Positions 1 to 5,955 of a DNA stretch of 5,955 nt are shown here, piece by piece. How positions within the stretch are numbered: position 1 is the stretch's first letter; every line of letters begins with the position of its first letter. Origin of the DNA: Planctomycetaceae bacterium. Lineage in GTDB: Bacteria > Planctomycetota > Planctomycetia > Planctomycetales > Planctomycetaceae. Under the pieces are notes generated by a model. It worked only from the letters and a program-made list of their open reading frames with translations. It ran no database searches and was not told the DNA's origin. Location of the stretch: positions 198-6,152 of the forward strand of contig DLVV01000309.1 of NCBI GenBank assembly GCA_003445035.1. Direction: 5' to 3'. The translations under genes were made by a program, and so were the position numbers.

Positions 1-1908
1 CTCCTGGCTCACCTGGTTCCGGCCGTGATCGGATGGGCGAAGCCGGAGATCCGGATGGTCCGCGCCGTCGGAGATCTCGACAGGCTCATCGTGGAGGTCC
101 TGGAACGCGTTCCAGCCGATGAGGCTGTGTTGGTCGACACCTGGCAGGCCCCGCACGTTCCCGCAGACCAGTTCCTGGAGCGGGAACTGGCCTACTGGAT
201 CTTCCCCCGCCCCGTGTATTCGGCGGCCGCCATCCGCGGGACAAAGCGGTCACTCGAGGAGTTCGTGCGGACGCGGAAGATCGGATGGGGGGTGAGGGGG
301 AAGGAGCTTGTCGAGGTGGAAGCGGAAACGGTCGAGTCGGTGTTGGGGCCCCTGGGGCCTCCCGGCAGCGAGCCCGGTTCCACGGCTCGTTCGACAGCAC
401 CGTTTGGTCCGTTGCAGTATCCCTCGCTGTTGGGTTGGCTGCTGGTCGGGGTGGCCGTGGTCGTCACCATCGCCGGCGGTTGGGGGTTGCTGGTGTGGTT
501 GGGAGTCGATCGTCGGTTGTCGTCGCAGAGCGAGCGGTGGGGATGGTCGTGGTTGGCGGGACTTTCGGTCACCTCGCTCGCCGCTCTGTTCTTGTTCCTG
601 CAAGGCAAGCCTGTCACGCCCTCGTGGTTGCCGTTGTTGCCGAACCTGGGATTGGTGATCGTGGGTGTCGTCTTTCGGACGTGGGTGCACGGCGGCCATG
701 TTGAGGATGTTGCCCAACGTGCGGAATCGCCGTCGGGCGTGTTGAACGGGAAGATCCGTCTGTTACCGCTGGTGCTGTTCGGCGGGGCCGTGGTGATCGG
801 GGCGGTACGGGGAATCGATGGGTTCGACCAGCGGATGCAGTGGGGGTACAAGGCGAGGTTGATGCAGACCGAACCGGGGCCGTGGGGCGAGTCGGTGTTC
901 CAGGATCCTGATCACGTGCACTTTCATCCCAGGTATCCACTCCTGGTCCCGGCCGCCGAGGCGGTTTTCGGGGGCGTGGGGGTGTGGGAAAGTCCGAACG
1001 ACGGTCGATTCAGCGAGTCGTCGGCGGTGTTGATCTTTCCCCTGACCTGGCTGGCCCTGGGAGGAGTTGTGATCGGCGGTCTGCGGCGGATGAAGAGCCG
1101 AGATCCGGTGCTGGGGGGCATGCTGCTGCTGGTGATGCCCGTCTGGTGCGGCCTGGGAGCGTTCCAGAACAACCTCGCCGCATTCAACGGGTGCCCCGAA
1201 CTGGTTGTGGGAGTGGCCCTGCTGGCAGCGGTGGTGGCAGGGCTGGCAGCCCACCAACAGGGAGGTGGCTGGTGGTTTCTGGTTGGCCTGTGCCTGGTGG
1301 TGGCCGGGTTGGCCAAGGCCGAGGGGCCGGTGGCGGTGGTGGTTCTGGCGGGTGTGGGAACCGCCGCCGCGGTTGCTCACCGCGAACGACGGTCGCTGGG
1401 GTGGATTGCCCTGACCGTTGCTGTTGTGGGTGCGGTCCTGGTCACGCACGAGGTGGTTTTCACGCGGGGCGTCGTGGCCGGAGTGCTGCCGGATGACTAT
1501 CGCCGTTTGCTGCACTTTGCAGACGCGGTCGATGGCCTGGGCCGTTTGCCGACGGTCGCGACGAGATTCCTGTTGGAAGCCGCGGTCGCACCATGGTTCG
1601 GCGCCGTCGGCATCCTGCTGACCGTGGCCATCGTCCGAAGCCGGGGCGGCTGGCGGATTCCAGCGGTGGGCTGGCCCCTGGTGACCAGCATGCTGATGCT
1701 GGCCGCCTATTGCGTGCCGTTCCTGGTGATACCCGACTACGAGAACAACCTGGACTGGGCGGCCGGACGGCTGGTGACGCAGATCATCCCCCTGGCCACC
1801 TGGTCCCTGGTCGTCATGCTCTTCGGCAATCACCGTGGTGACACGGATCCAGACGACGAATCAGTGGACCCGTTGGCCGGGGACCGCGCCCGAGTCGGGG
1901 GCGAGTAG
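1..1908 (+). CDS. GT-C (GT39/ArnT-like) polytopic membrane glycosyltransferase, 5'-partial
   Basis: The frame is open from base 1 to the TAG at 1906-1908. The GTG at 25 is only the first possible in-window start; the eight codons before it already read as hydrophobic protein, so the gene almost certainly begins upstream. Numbering from that GTG, residues about 20-105 form a soluble, probably periplasmic segment ([16 protein letters not shown]). About 12 hydrophobic helices follow from 134 to 600. After the helix at 245-262 comes an acidic, aromatic loop, [18 protein letters not shown], then [13 protein letters not shown] (301-313). Later come AKAEGP (430-435) and a C-terminal [13 protein letters not shown] (577-589). 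This order (Asp-containing loop, W..KA, hPxYPlLvP, K-x-EG, late Arg-rich helix cap) is typical of GT-C enzymes, which transfer sugars from polyprenyl-phosphate donors on the outer face of the inner membrane. Donor and acceptor cannot be told. The tail (602-627) is hydrophilic and acidic. The last 48 bp overlap metG, convergently. An uncharacterised membrane protein of the same fold is the alternative. Confidence 0.72.
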   Translation, partial: LLAHLVPAVIGWAKPEIRMVRAVGDLDRLIVEVLERVPADEAVLVDTWQAPHVPADQFLERELAYWIFPRPVYSAAAIRGTKRSLEEFVRTRKIGWGVRGKELVEVEAETVESVLGPLGPPGSEPGSTARSTAPFGPLQYPSLLGWLLVGVAVVVTIAGGWGLLVWLGVDRRLSSQSERWGWSWLAGLSVTSLAALFLFLQGKPVTPSWLPLLPNLGLVIVGVVFRTWVHGGHVEDVAQRAESPSGVLNGKIRLLPLVLFGGAVVIGAVRGIDGFDQRMQWGYKARLMQTEPGPWGESVFQDPDHVHFHPRYPLLVPAAEAVFGGVGVWESPNDGRFSESSAVLIFPLTWLALGGVVIGGLRRMKSRDPVLGGMLLLVMPVWCGLGAFQNNLAAFNGCPELVVGVALLAAVVAGLAAHQQGGGWWFLVGLCLVVAGLAKAEGPVAVVVLAGVGTAAAVAHRERRSLGWIALTVAVVGAVLVTHEVVFTRGVVAGVLPDDYRRLLHFADAVDGLGRLPTVATRFLLEAAVAPWFGAVGILLTVAIVRSRGGWRIPAVGWPLVTSMLMLAAYCVPFLVIPDYENNLDWAAGRLVTQIIPLATWSLVVMLFGNHRGDTDPDDESVDPLAGDRARVGGE

Positions 1909-4011
1909 GAAGATGTTCTCTCCGCCGGGTCCGGCGGCCAGCACCATGCCTTCACTGATCCCGAACCGCATCTTTCGCGGGGCCAGGTTGGCACAGCACA
2001 CGACCAGCCGGTCGACCAGGTCCTCGGGCTGGTAGACACCTTTGATGCCGGCAAAGACCGTCTTGCGGACGTCGCCACCGAGGTCCAGCACCAGTTGCAG
2101 CAGCTTGTCGGCGCCCTCGACGTGAGAAGCCTGGGCCACTCGTGCCACCCGCATGTCGACCTTCATGAAATCGTCGAACGTGCAGTTGTCGGTTGTCAGT
2201 GGTTCCTGTTCGTGCGCTTCGCATGCAGCCGCCGGCGCGACGGCCTCGGCGTCGCCGGTTTCATCGGTGGACGATTCTTCCGAGGCGTTTTCCGAAACGG
2301 TGTCATTGTTGTCGGCCGTGTCGCCGGTGGCCTCCTCGGGCGTCTCCTCGGGCTGGGCGTCTCCCATCGGGGGAGCTTCCCTGCTGTCATCGATCATGGC
2401 TTGCACCTGTTTGGGGTCGACTCGTTGCATCATGTGTTGGAATTCCGCGACCGGTGTTCCGGTCAGTGGAGCCTGGGACTGGTCCCAGTTGGTGATCGGA
2501 TCGCCGAGCAACTGGTCGGTTTGTTCAACCAGCCGGGGCAGAACGGGGGCGAGATAAACGACCAGCTGCCGGAAGAGGTTCAGGGCGATGCTGCAGACAT
2601 CGTCCAGTTCGGCTTCGCGGTCGGGATCTTTCTTCAGTACCCACGGAGCGGCGTCCTCGACGAACTTGTTGGCCACGTCGGCCAGTGCCATCACTTCCCG
2701 CATCGCCGAGTTGAAGTCGCAGGCCTCGTAGGCCTCGGCGATCCGTTCACCCGCCTCGGCCGAGGCGGCAAACAACCCCCCGTCGTCGGGGTAGGTGGCG
2801 GACAGGTGACGCCCCGAGACGAACTTGGCCGTGCGGCTGGCCAGGTTGACCAGCTTTCCGACCAGGTCGGTGTTCACCTTGGCGACGAACTCGTCGAGGT
2901 TCAGGTCGAGATCGTCGAGTCGCGGGCCGAGCTTGGTGGCGTAGTAGTAACGCAGCCAGGCGGGGTTCAGGTGTTCGAGGTAGGTCGAGGCCTGGACGAA
3001 AGTGCCCTCCGACTTCGACATCTTTCGTCCATCGACGGTCAGGAAACCGTGGATGTGCACTTTCGTCGGCAGGTTGAAGCCGGCGGTCTTGAGCATGGCC
3101 GGCCAGAACAGCGTGTGGAAGTAGGTGATGTCCTTGCCGATGAAGTGGTGCACCTCGGTCTCGGGGTCTCGCCACCACGTGTCGAAATCCTCGCCGTTGG
3201 CGGCACACCATTGGTGTGTCGAGGCCATATAGCCGATCGGAGCGTCAAACCAGACGTACCAGAAGTGACCCGGGGCGTCGGGGATCTCGAACCCGAAGTA
3301 CGGTTCGGGTCGCGAGACATCCCAGTCCCGCAGCGGTTCACCCAGGAAATGCCCCTTGAGGTAGTTGGCGACCTCCGACTGCAGGTGCTTGCCGTCCTGT
3401 GTCCATTCTTCAAGGAACTCGTGCAGCTGCTCGATCTGGACGAAAAGGTGATCGGCGGTGCGGGTTTCGGGTGTGGCACCCGAGAGCGTGCTGCGGGGGT
3501 CGATCAGGTCGGTGGGGCTGAAGTTGGCCAGGCACTGGTCACAGCTGTCACCGTACTGGTCGGGAGCATCGCACTTGGGACAGGTGCCGCGGACGAACCG
3601 GTCGGCCAGGAATGTGCCCTCGACCGGGTCGAACAGCTGGGTGACCTGTTTCTGGTGGATCAGTCCGGCGTCGCGGAGCGACTGCCAGATCTCGGCACAC
3701 TGCGACCGGTTTTCGTCACTGTTGGTGCTGCCGTAGTTGTCGAAGGTGATATCGAAGCCGGCGAAGTCGCGGACGTGGGCCTGCTGCATTTCGCCGATCA
3801 GTTCCTCCTCGGTCCGCTTCTCCTGGCGGGCGCGGATCATGATCGCGGTGCCGTGAGTGTCGTCGGCACACAGGTAAATGCAGCGGTGACCGCGCAGGTT
3901 CTGAAACCGGACCCAGATGTCGGTCTGGATGTACTCGACCAGGTGACCGATGTGGATGTGCCCGTTGGCGTACGGCAAGGCCGCGGTCACCAGGATCCGA
4001 CGCCCGCTCAT
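1861..4011 (-). CDS. metG: Methionyl-tRNA synthetase with C-terminal tRNA-binding domain
   Basis: This 716-residue cytoplasmic enzyme charges tRNA-Met with methionine. The class I catalytic signatures are both present: HIGH at 20-23 after [10 protein letters not shown], and KMSKS at 330-334. A single zinc knuckle has Cys144, 147, 157 and 160 (CPKC...CDQC), as in the E. coli-type enzyme. DAPIGYMAS (257-265) is also family-typical. The helical anticodon-binding domain spans roughly 370-510. An acidic, Glu/Thr/Ser-rich linker (about 545-605) then leads to an EMAP/Arc1p-like tRNA-binding domain (about 612-716: [37 protein letters not shown]). The length is slightly above the roughly 677 of E. coli MetG because of the linker. 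The ATG at 4011-4009 is chosen because it directly precedes the conserved N-terminus and has GGAG six bases upstream. The TGA stop lies at the natural domain end (PGQRVH), within the 3' end of the convergent membrane-protein gene. It appears monocistronic. Confidence 0.98.
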   Translation of the reverse strand: MSGRRILVTAALPYANGHIHIGHLVEYIQTDIWVRFQNLRGHRCIYLCADDTHGTAIMIRARQEKRTEEELIGEMQQAHVRDFAGFDITFDNYGSTNSDENRSQCAEIWQSLRDAGLIHQKQVTQLFDPVEGTFLADRFVRGTCPKCDAPDQYGDSCDQCLANFSPTDLIDPRSTLSGATPETRTADHLFVQIEQLHEFLEEWTQDGKHLQSEVANYLKGHFLGEPLRDWDVSRPEPYFGFEIPDAPGHFWYVWFDAPIGYMASTHQWCAANGEDFDTWWRDPETEVHHFIGKDITYFHTLFWPAMLKTAGFNLPTKVHIHGFLTVDGRKMSKSEGTFVQASTYLEHLNPAWLRYYYATKLGPRLDDLDLNLDEFVAKVNTDLVGKLVNLASRTAKFVSGRHLSATYPDDGGLFAASAEAGERIAEAYEACDFNSAMREVMALADVANKFVEDAAPWVLKKDPDREAELDDVCSIALNLFRQLVVYLAPVLPRLVEQTDQLLGDPITNWDQSQAPLTGTPVAEFQHMMQRVDPKQVQAMIDDSREAPPMGDAQPEETPEEATGDTADNNDTVSENASEESSTDETGDAEAVAPAAACEAHEQEPLTTDNCTFDDFMKVDMRVARVAQASHVEGADKLLQLVLDLGGDVRKTVFAGIKGVYQPEDLVDRLVVCCANLAPRKMRFGISEGMVLAAGPGGENIFLLAPDSGAVPGQRVH

Positions 4012-4017
4012 TGCCGT

Positions 4018-4021
4018 CTCC
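4018..4021 (-). promoter_or_regulatory. Ribosome binding site of metG
   Basis: On the minus strand GGAG lies six bases before the metG ATG (GGAG-ACGGCA-ATG). It fixes the start codon, which also matches the conserved start of the protein. Confidence 0.75.
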
Positions 4022-4049
4022 GCAGTTTCGATTACCTAGGCAGCGTCGA

Positions 4050-4077
4050 ATTGTATTGATTCGTGGCGAACGGACCA
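4050..4077 (-). promoter_or_regulatory. Candidate sigma-70-type promoter for metG
   Basis: On the minus strand TACAAT (4055-4050) matches five of six bases of the -10 consensus. It lies in a short AT-rich patch of otherwise GC-rich DNA. TGGTCC (4077-4072) is a weak -35 (three of six) at 16-bp spacing. Transcription would begin near 4043 and leave a leader of about 30 nt, which suits metG. The call rests on the -10 and the position; no experiment or conservation supports it here. Confidence 0.35.
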
Positions 4078-4217
4078 GATCAGGAGGGGGACAACTTGGG
4101 TAGTTCCGACGGAGATTCGTCGACGGGCATTTTGTCTTGCCCCGGAAAACCCATTTCACTACGGTTCCGCCGCTTCACTCACACTGCTTCTCCACCGATA
4201 CGAAAAACTCCGGACCG

Positions 4218-4223
4218 AGGAGG
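4218..4223 (+). promoter_or_regulatory. Ribosome binding site deciding the lipoprotein start
   Basis: A perfect AGGAGG lies nine bases before the ATG at 4233. It rules for this start over the in-frame TTG at 4137, whose extra 32 residues are polar and would bury the signal peptide. Confidence 0.8.
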
Positions 4224-4232
4224 AAATCTGCA

Positions 4233-4670
4233 ATGACCCGTCGAATGATGCCGTTGTTGATCGCGCTGATGTGTTTCGTTTTGGGTTGTGTGACGCCGTT
4301 GAACAGCCGTCAGAAGTCCGAGTACGAGTCGCTGTCTGCCAGGGGATTGCTTGTCGAAGAGAAGGATCCCAAGCTCGCCGCGGTACTGGGAATTCTGCCC
4401 GGCGGTGGTTCCTTCTACACGGGAGAATTCGGGCTGGGCATCGTCAACCTGGCGGCGTGGCCCTATTCGATCCTCTGGGATCCCATCAGCGGGGCTGATG
4501 CCGCCAAGAAGATCAACTTCTATGCGACCGTGGCCGAGATGGAAGCCAAAAGAAACAGGGAATTCAAACAACTGGACAGGCAACTCGAAGACGGCGACAT
4601 GGCCCAGGCGATTTACCTGAAGAAGAAACGTGAGATCGAGGACAAGTACTCGGTGCAATCGGCGCACTGA
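4233..4670 (+). CDS. Small lipoprotein with PGGGSFYTGE motif and helical tail
   Basis: This 145-residue protein has an N-terminus typical of exported lipoproteins: MTRR, a hydrophobic core (5-17), and a lipobox ending LGC with Cys19 as the expected lipid-modified residue. Residues 45-87 contain the most distinctive stretch: DPKLAAVLGILPGGGSFYTGE, then a hydrophobic run (about 66-80) and LWDPISG. The PGGGSFYTGE part resembles the core of TM2-type membrane hairpins. The C-terminus (about 100-140) is charged and helical; RQLEDGDMAQAIYLKKKREI resembles a SHOCT-like short helical pair. From memory, similar lipoproteins occur in proteobacteria, but no function is known to me. The start is set by the AGGAGG at 4218-4223 and the signal peptide. 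The gene is divergent from metG and convergent with the selenoprotein gene. The stop is doubled, TGA followed at once by TAA (4671-4673). The 63-bp gap after it (4671-4733) shows no clear hairpin terminator. Confidence 0.85.
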   Translation: MTRRMMPLLIALMCFVLGCVTPLNSRQKSEYESLSARGLLVEEKDPKLAAVLGILPGGGSFYTGEFGLGIVNLAAWPYSILWDPISGADAAKKINFYATVAEMEAKRNREFKQLDRQLEDGDMAQAIYLKKKREIEDKYSVQSAH

Positions 4671-4733
4671 TAAACGTCGGCGGGTTGTCCCGGCCAGCAC
4701 GAGGATCGCCGCGTTCAAAGCGTCGAGGTTGAC

Positions 4734-5955
4734 CTAGTCGGCCGGTCGCCGGGGGAATGTCATTCGCACGGTCAGTTCCCGACCTTTTCGTCTGAGCACG
4801 ATCGGGATCGTGTCACCCCACGCCTTGTTGAGCATGGGGTGAGCATTCAACTGCTTGATGGTCATGTCTCGAGCCTGGCCATCCAGCCTGACGATGATGT
4901 CTCCCACCCGGATCCCCGCCTTTCGGGTGTGTGGCCCCCAGATGAAGGTCACCTTCAGGGCGAGCTTGCCGGGGGCGAGTTTCAGTCGACGGCGTTCGTT
5001 GGCGTTGAGCCTGCGCCCCCAGAGTCCGCAGCCGGGTCCGACCACGTGCAGGGATTCCCGCCACGACGGATCCGTTGATTTCCGCCAGCCGGCCGGCAGG
5101 TCGAGCCGAACCGGAATGGCCCGGCCGTTTCGCTTCAGTTCCAGCGACAGCCGACCCGGGTCGGCTGTTTTTTCCAACACACGGGACAGGTCGCCCAGGG
5201 TCAACACGCGGTGATCCTCGGCACGGATGATCGTGTCACCACGGCGGACACCTGCGCGGGCCGCCGGTGTCCCCGGCTTCACCGCGCGGATCATCGACTG
5301 ACGATCGGGGGCAACGGTGATGCCGAGATTGGCTGCGGTCGGATAGGTGAAGACCATGTGCCGCCGCAGCTTGTCCTGGTTGCGGAGATGTCGCAGCGAA
5401 GCCACTTTCACGTCATGGCAGTGGATGCACTTGTTCTTCCGCTTGGCCAACATCGCCCGCATGGTCGGAATCTGCTCGGGCGTGCGGACGGTCCGGCCGG
5501 TCGGTTCGAGCCGGCTTTTCAGTACGTCCTGCACCTTGTGCAGGGCCAACGCCGATCGCATGGTCGCCAGCAGCGAATTGCGATTCAGGTGCGATTCCGG
5601 CGACGAGTCGTCCCGGCCGCCGTACCGGGTGTAGATTCGGTGTTCGGCGTCCATGAAGAACGACATCCATGTCAGATCGAACTCGAACTGGAACAGCTCC
5701 AGGTTGATGCCGTTCATCGACTGGATACGGACGCAGACAAACTGGCGGGACAACCGTCCCACCCGGGGGTCACGACGGACAACCTGCCCGTCAAAGTCGT
5801 TGCAGGCCTCTCAGCGTTCGCATCGGAAGACGACGAACATGGGCTTGCCGGTTCGCCTGGCCAGTTTTCGACCCTGCTCGTAGTCGTAGACCCAGTTGAC
5901 CAGCCCGTCGAGCTTCTGGAAGGGGGGCTTTTGTGCCATCGACGGGACAGCTGTC
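4734..5955 (-). CDS. Thioredoxin-like selenoprotein with CxxCH motif and two PDZ domains, 5'-partial
   Basis: The reading frame runs from the right edge to the TAG at 4736-4734, interrupted only by UGA at 5813-5811. Counting from the ATG at 5939-5937 there are 401 residues with UGA as Sec43. Residues 10-110 look thioredoxin-like: the beta-strand GKPMFVVFR, then active site C40-E-R-U43-E-A-C46, then QFVCVRIQ, FQFEFDLTW and FFMDAEHRIYTRYGGR. The usual cis-Pro is absent from 85-97. C171-I-H-C-H175 is a CxxCH motif, a possible c-type haem or metal site. PDZ1 (about 203-270) contains GTPAARAGVRRGD; PDZ2 (about 318-400) contains KAGIRVGD. The frame stays open upstream of the ATG (codons for TAVPS), with no ribosome binding site. 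The true start is therefore probably outside the window, with a signal peptide ending near AVPSMAQ; CxxCH would require export. A gene start at GTG 5762 would delete the redox site. The likely role is periplasmic thiol/selenol redox chemistry on a partner recruited by the PDZ domains; the substrate is unknown. A nonsense mutation is the main alternative. Confidence 0.85.
5147..5173 (+). terminator. Candidate intrinsic terminator, antisense within the selenoprotein gene
   Basis: ACAGCCGAC (5147-5155) and GTCGGCTGT (5160-5168) form a perfect 9-bp stem around a CCGG loop. A run of six T (5168-5173) follows on the plus strand, where it has the full shape of a Rho-independent terminator. On the minus strand the hairpin is preceded by A and not followed by T, so it would not stop transcription of the gene containing it. 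It lies about 480 bp downstream of the lipoprotein gene, whose read-through it could end. It is also coding sequence (TADPGRL), so chance remains possible. Confidence 0.45.
5774..5792 (-). promoter_or_regulatory. Bacterial SECIS-like stem-loop
   Basis: On the minus strand GACGGGC (5792-5786) pairs with GTCCGTC (5780-5774) in seven pairs, one of them G-U, closing a five-base loop AGGUU (5785-5781). The hairpin starts 18 nt after the UGA and the loop 25 nt after it. This fits the bacterial SECIS model as I know it: a stem-loop inside the coding region just downstream of UGA, with G among the first loop bases, bound by SelB. The loop resembles AGGUCU of E. coli fdhF. A competing pairing, GGCCUGC (5808-5802) with GCAGGUU (5787-5781), has two G-U pairs and a 14-nt loop, so it looks weaker. 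Confidence 0.75.
5811..5813 (-). other. In-frame UGA, predicted selenocysteine codon (Sec43)
   Basis: TGA lies in the same frame as the codons on both sides: 42 in-window codons upstream and 358 downstream to the TAG. It occupies the position where this thioredoxin-like family carries Cys, giving CxxU and UxxC motifs around it. metG and the lipoprotein gene both end in TGA at natural protein ends, so UGA is not generally reassigned here. Confidence 0.82.

Noticed and set aside
763..1833. 356-residue open frame on the minus strand opposite the membrane protein
   Set aside because: Its composition (Gln, His, Pro and Arg rich, low complexity) is that of an antisense shadow of a hydrophobic GC-rich gene. 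It also follows the metG TGA in frame, but that stop sits at the natural MetRS end and no SECIS-like role is needed.
2095..4059. 654-residue open frame on the plus strand opposite metG
   Set aside because: It is the antisense shadow of metG: it has no recognisable motif, whereas the minus strand carries HIGH, KMSKS and the zinc knuckle.
4107..4122. Small hairpin CGACG-GAGATT-CGTCG in the divergent intergenic region
   Set aside because: The five-pair stem does not extend and has no T tract or operator symmetry beyond chance.
4137..4165. Plus-strand promoter TTGCCC-17-TACGGT for the lipoprotein gene
   Set aside because: The -10 matches only three of six bases, and such matches are common by chance. 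The promoter is likely in 4100-4215 but cannot be placed.
4671..4733. Bidirectional terminator between the lipoprotein and selenoprotein genes
   Set aside because: I found no stable stem with a T run on either strand in these 63 bases.
4734..5762. Separate 342-residue gene starting at GTG 5762
   Set aside because: The start would fall inside the thioredoxin-like domain and there is no convincing ribosome binding site. The frame continues upstream through the UGA with coherent protein sequence.
5811..5813. UGA as a Trp or Gly codon of an alternative genetic code, or as a pseudogene mutation
   Set aside because: Other genes in the window end in TGA at natural protein ends. The codon lies precisely at a redox-motif Cys position, with a SECIS-like hairpin, and the remaining frame shows no decay. 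A pseudogene cannot be fully excluded without homologues.

Overview
The window is GC-rich bacterial DNA with standard bacterial coding. It holds four protein genes and no RNA gene, CRISPR array or insertion sequence that I can see. The gene families suggest a Planctomycetota-type bacterium: a large GT-C membrane protein, a thioredoxin-like/CxxCH/PDZ protein, and a MetRS with a long acidic linker. This assignment is inference from family resemblance, not a database result.

Layout. Bases 1-1908 (+) are the 3' part of a polytopic membrane protein that looks like a GT-C (GT39/ArnT-like) glycosyltransferase. Its 5' end lies outside the window. It runs tail to tail into metG (methionyl-tRNA synthetase, 1861-4011, -), and the two coding sequences overlap by 48 bp. 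A 221-bp divergent intergenic region (4012-4232) carries the metG ribosome binding site, a candidate metG promoter and the ribosome binding site of a small lipoprotein gene (4233-4670, +). After a 63-bp convergent gap comes the last gene (4734 to the right edge, -). It encodes a thioredoxin-like protein with a CxxCH motif and two PDZ domains.

Main discovery. The last gene is interrupted at 5811-5813 by an in-frame UGA, and the coding frame continues intact on both sides. The UGA falls in the thioredoxin-like active site, giving C-E-R-U-E-A-C if it is read as selenocysteine. A bacterial-SECIS-like hairpin (7-bp stem, AGGUU loop) begins 18 nt downstream of it. The neighbouring genes metG and the lipoprotein gene use TGA as a true stop, so UGA is not reassigned genome-wide. 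I read this as a selenoprotein: an exported Sec-containing thioredoxin-like, possibly haem-binding, double-PDZ protein. A routine gene caller would truncate it at the GTG at 5762 or call it broken.

The four genes do not form one operon, since their orientations alternate (+, -, +, -). No shared pathway can be inferred beyond three of the products probably being envelope proteins.
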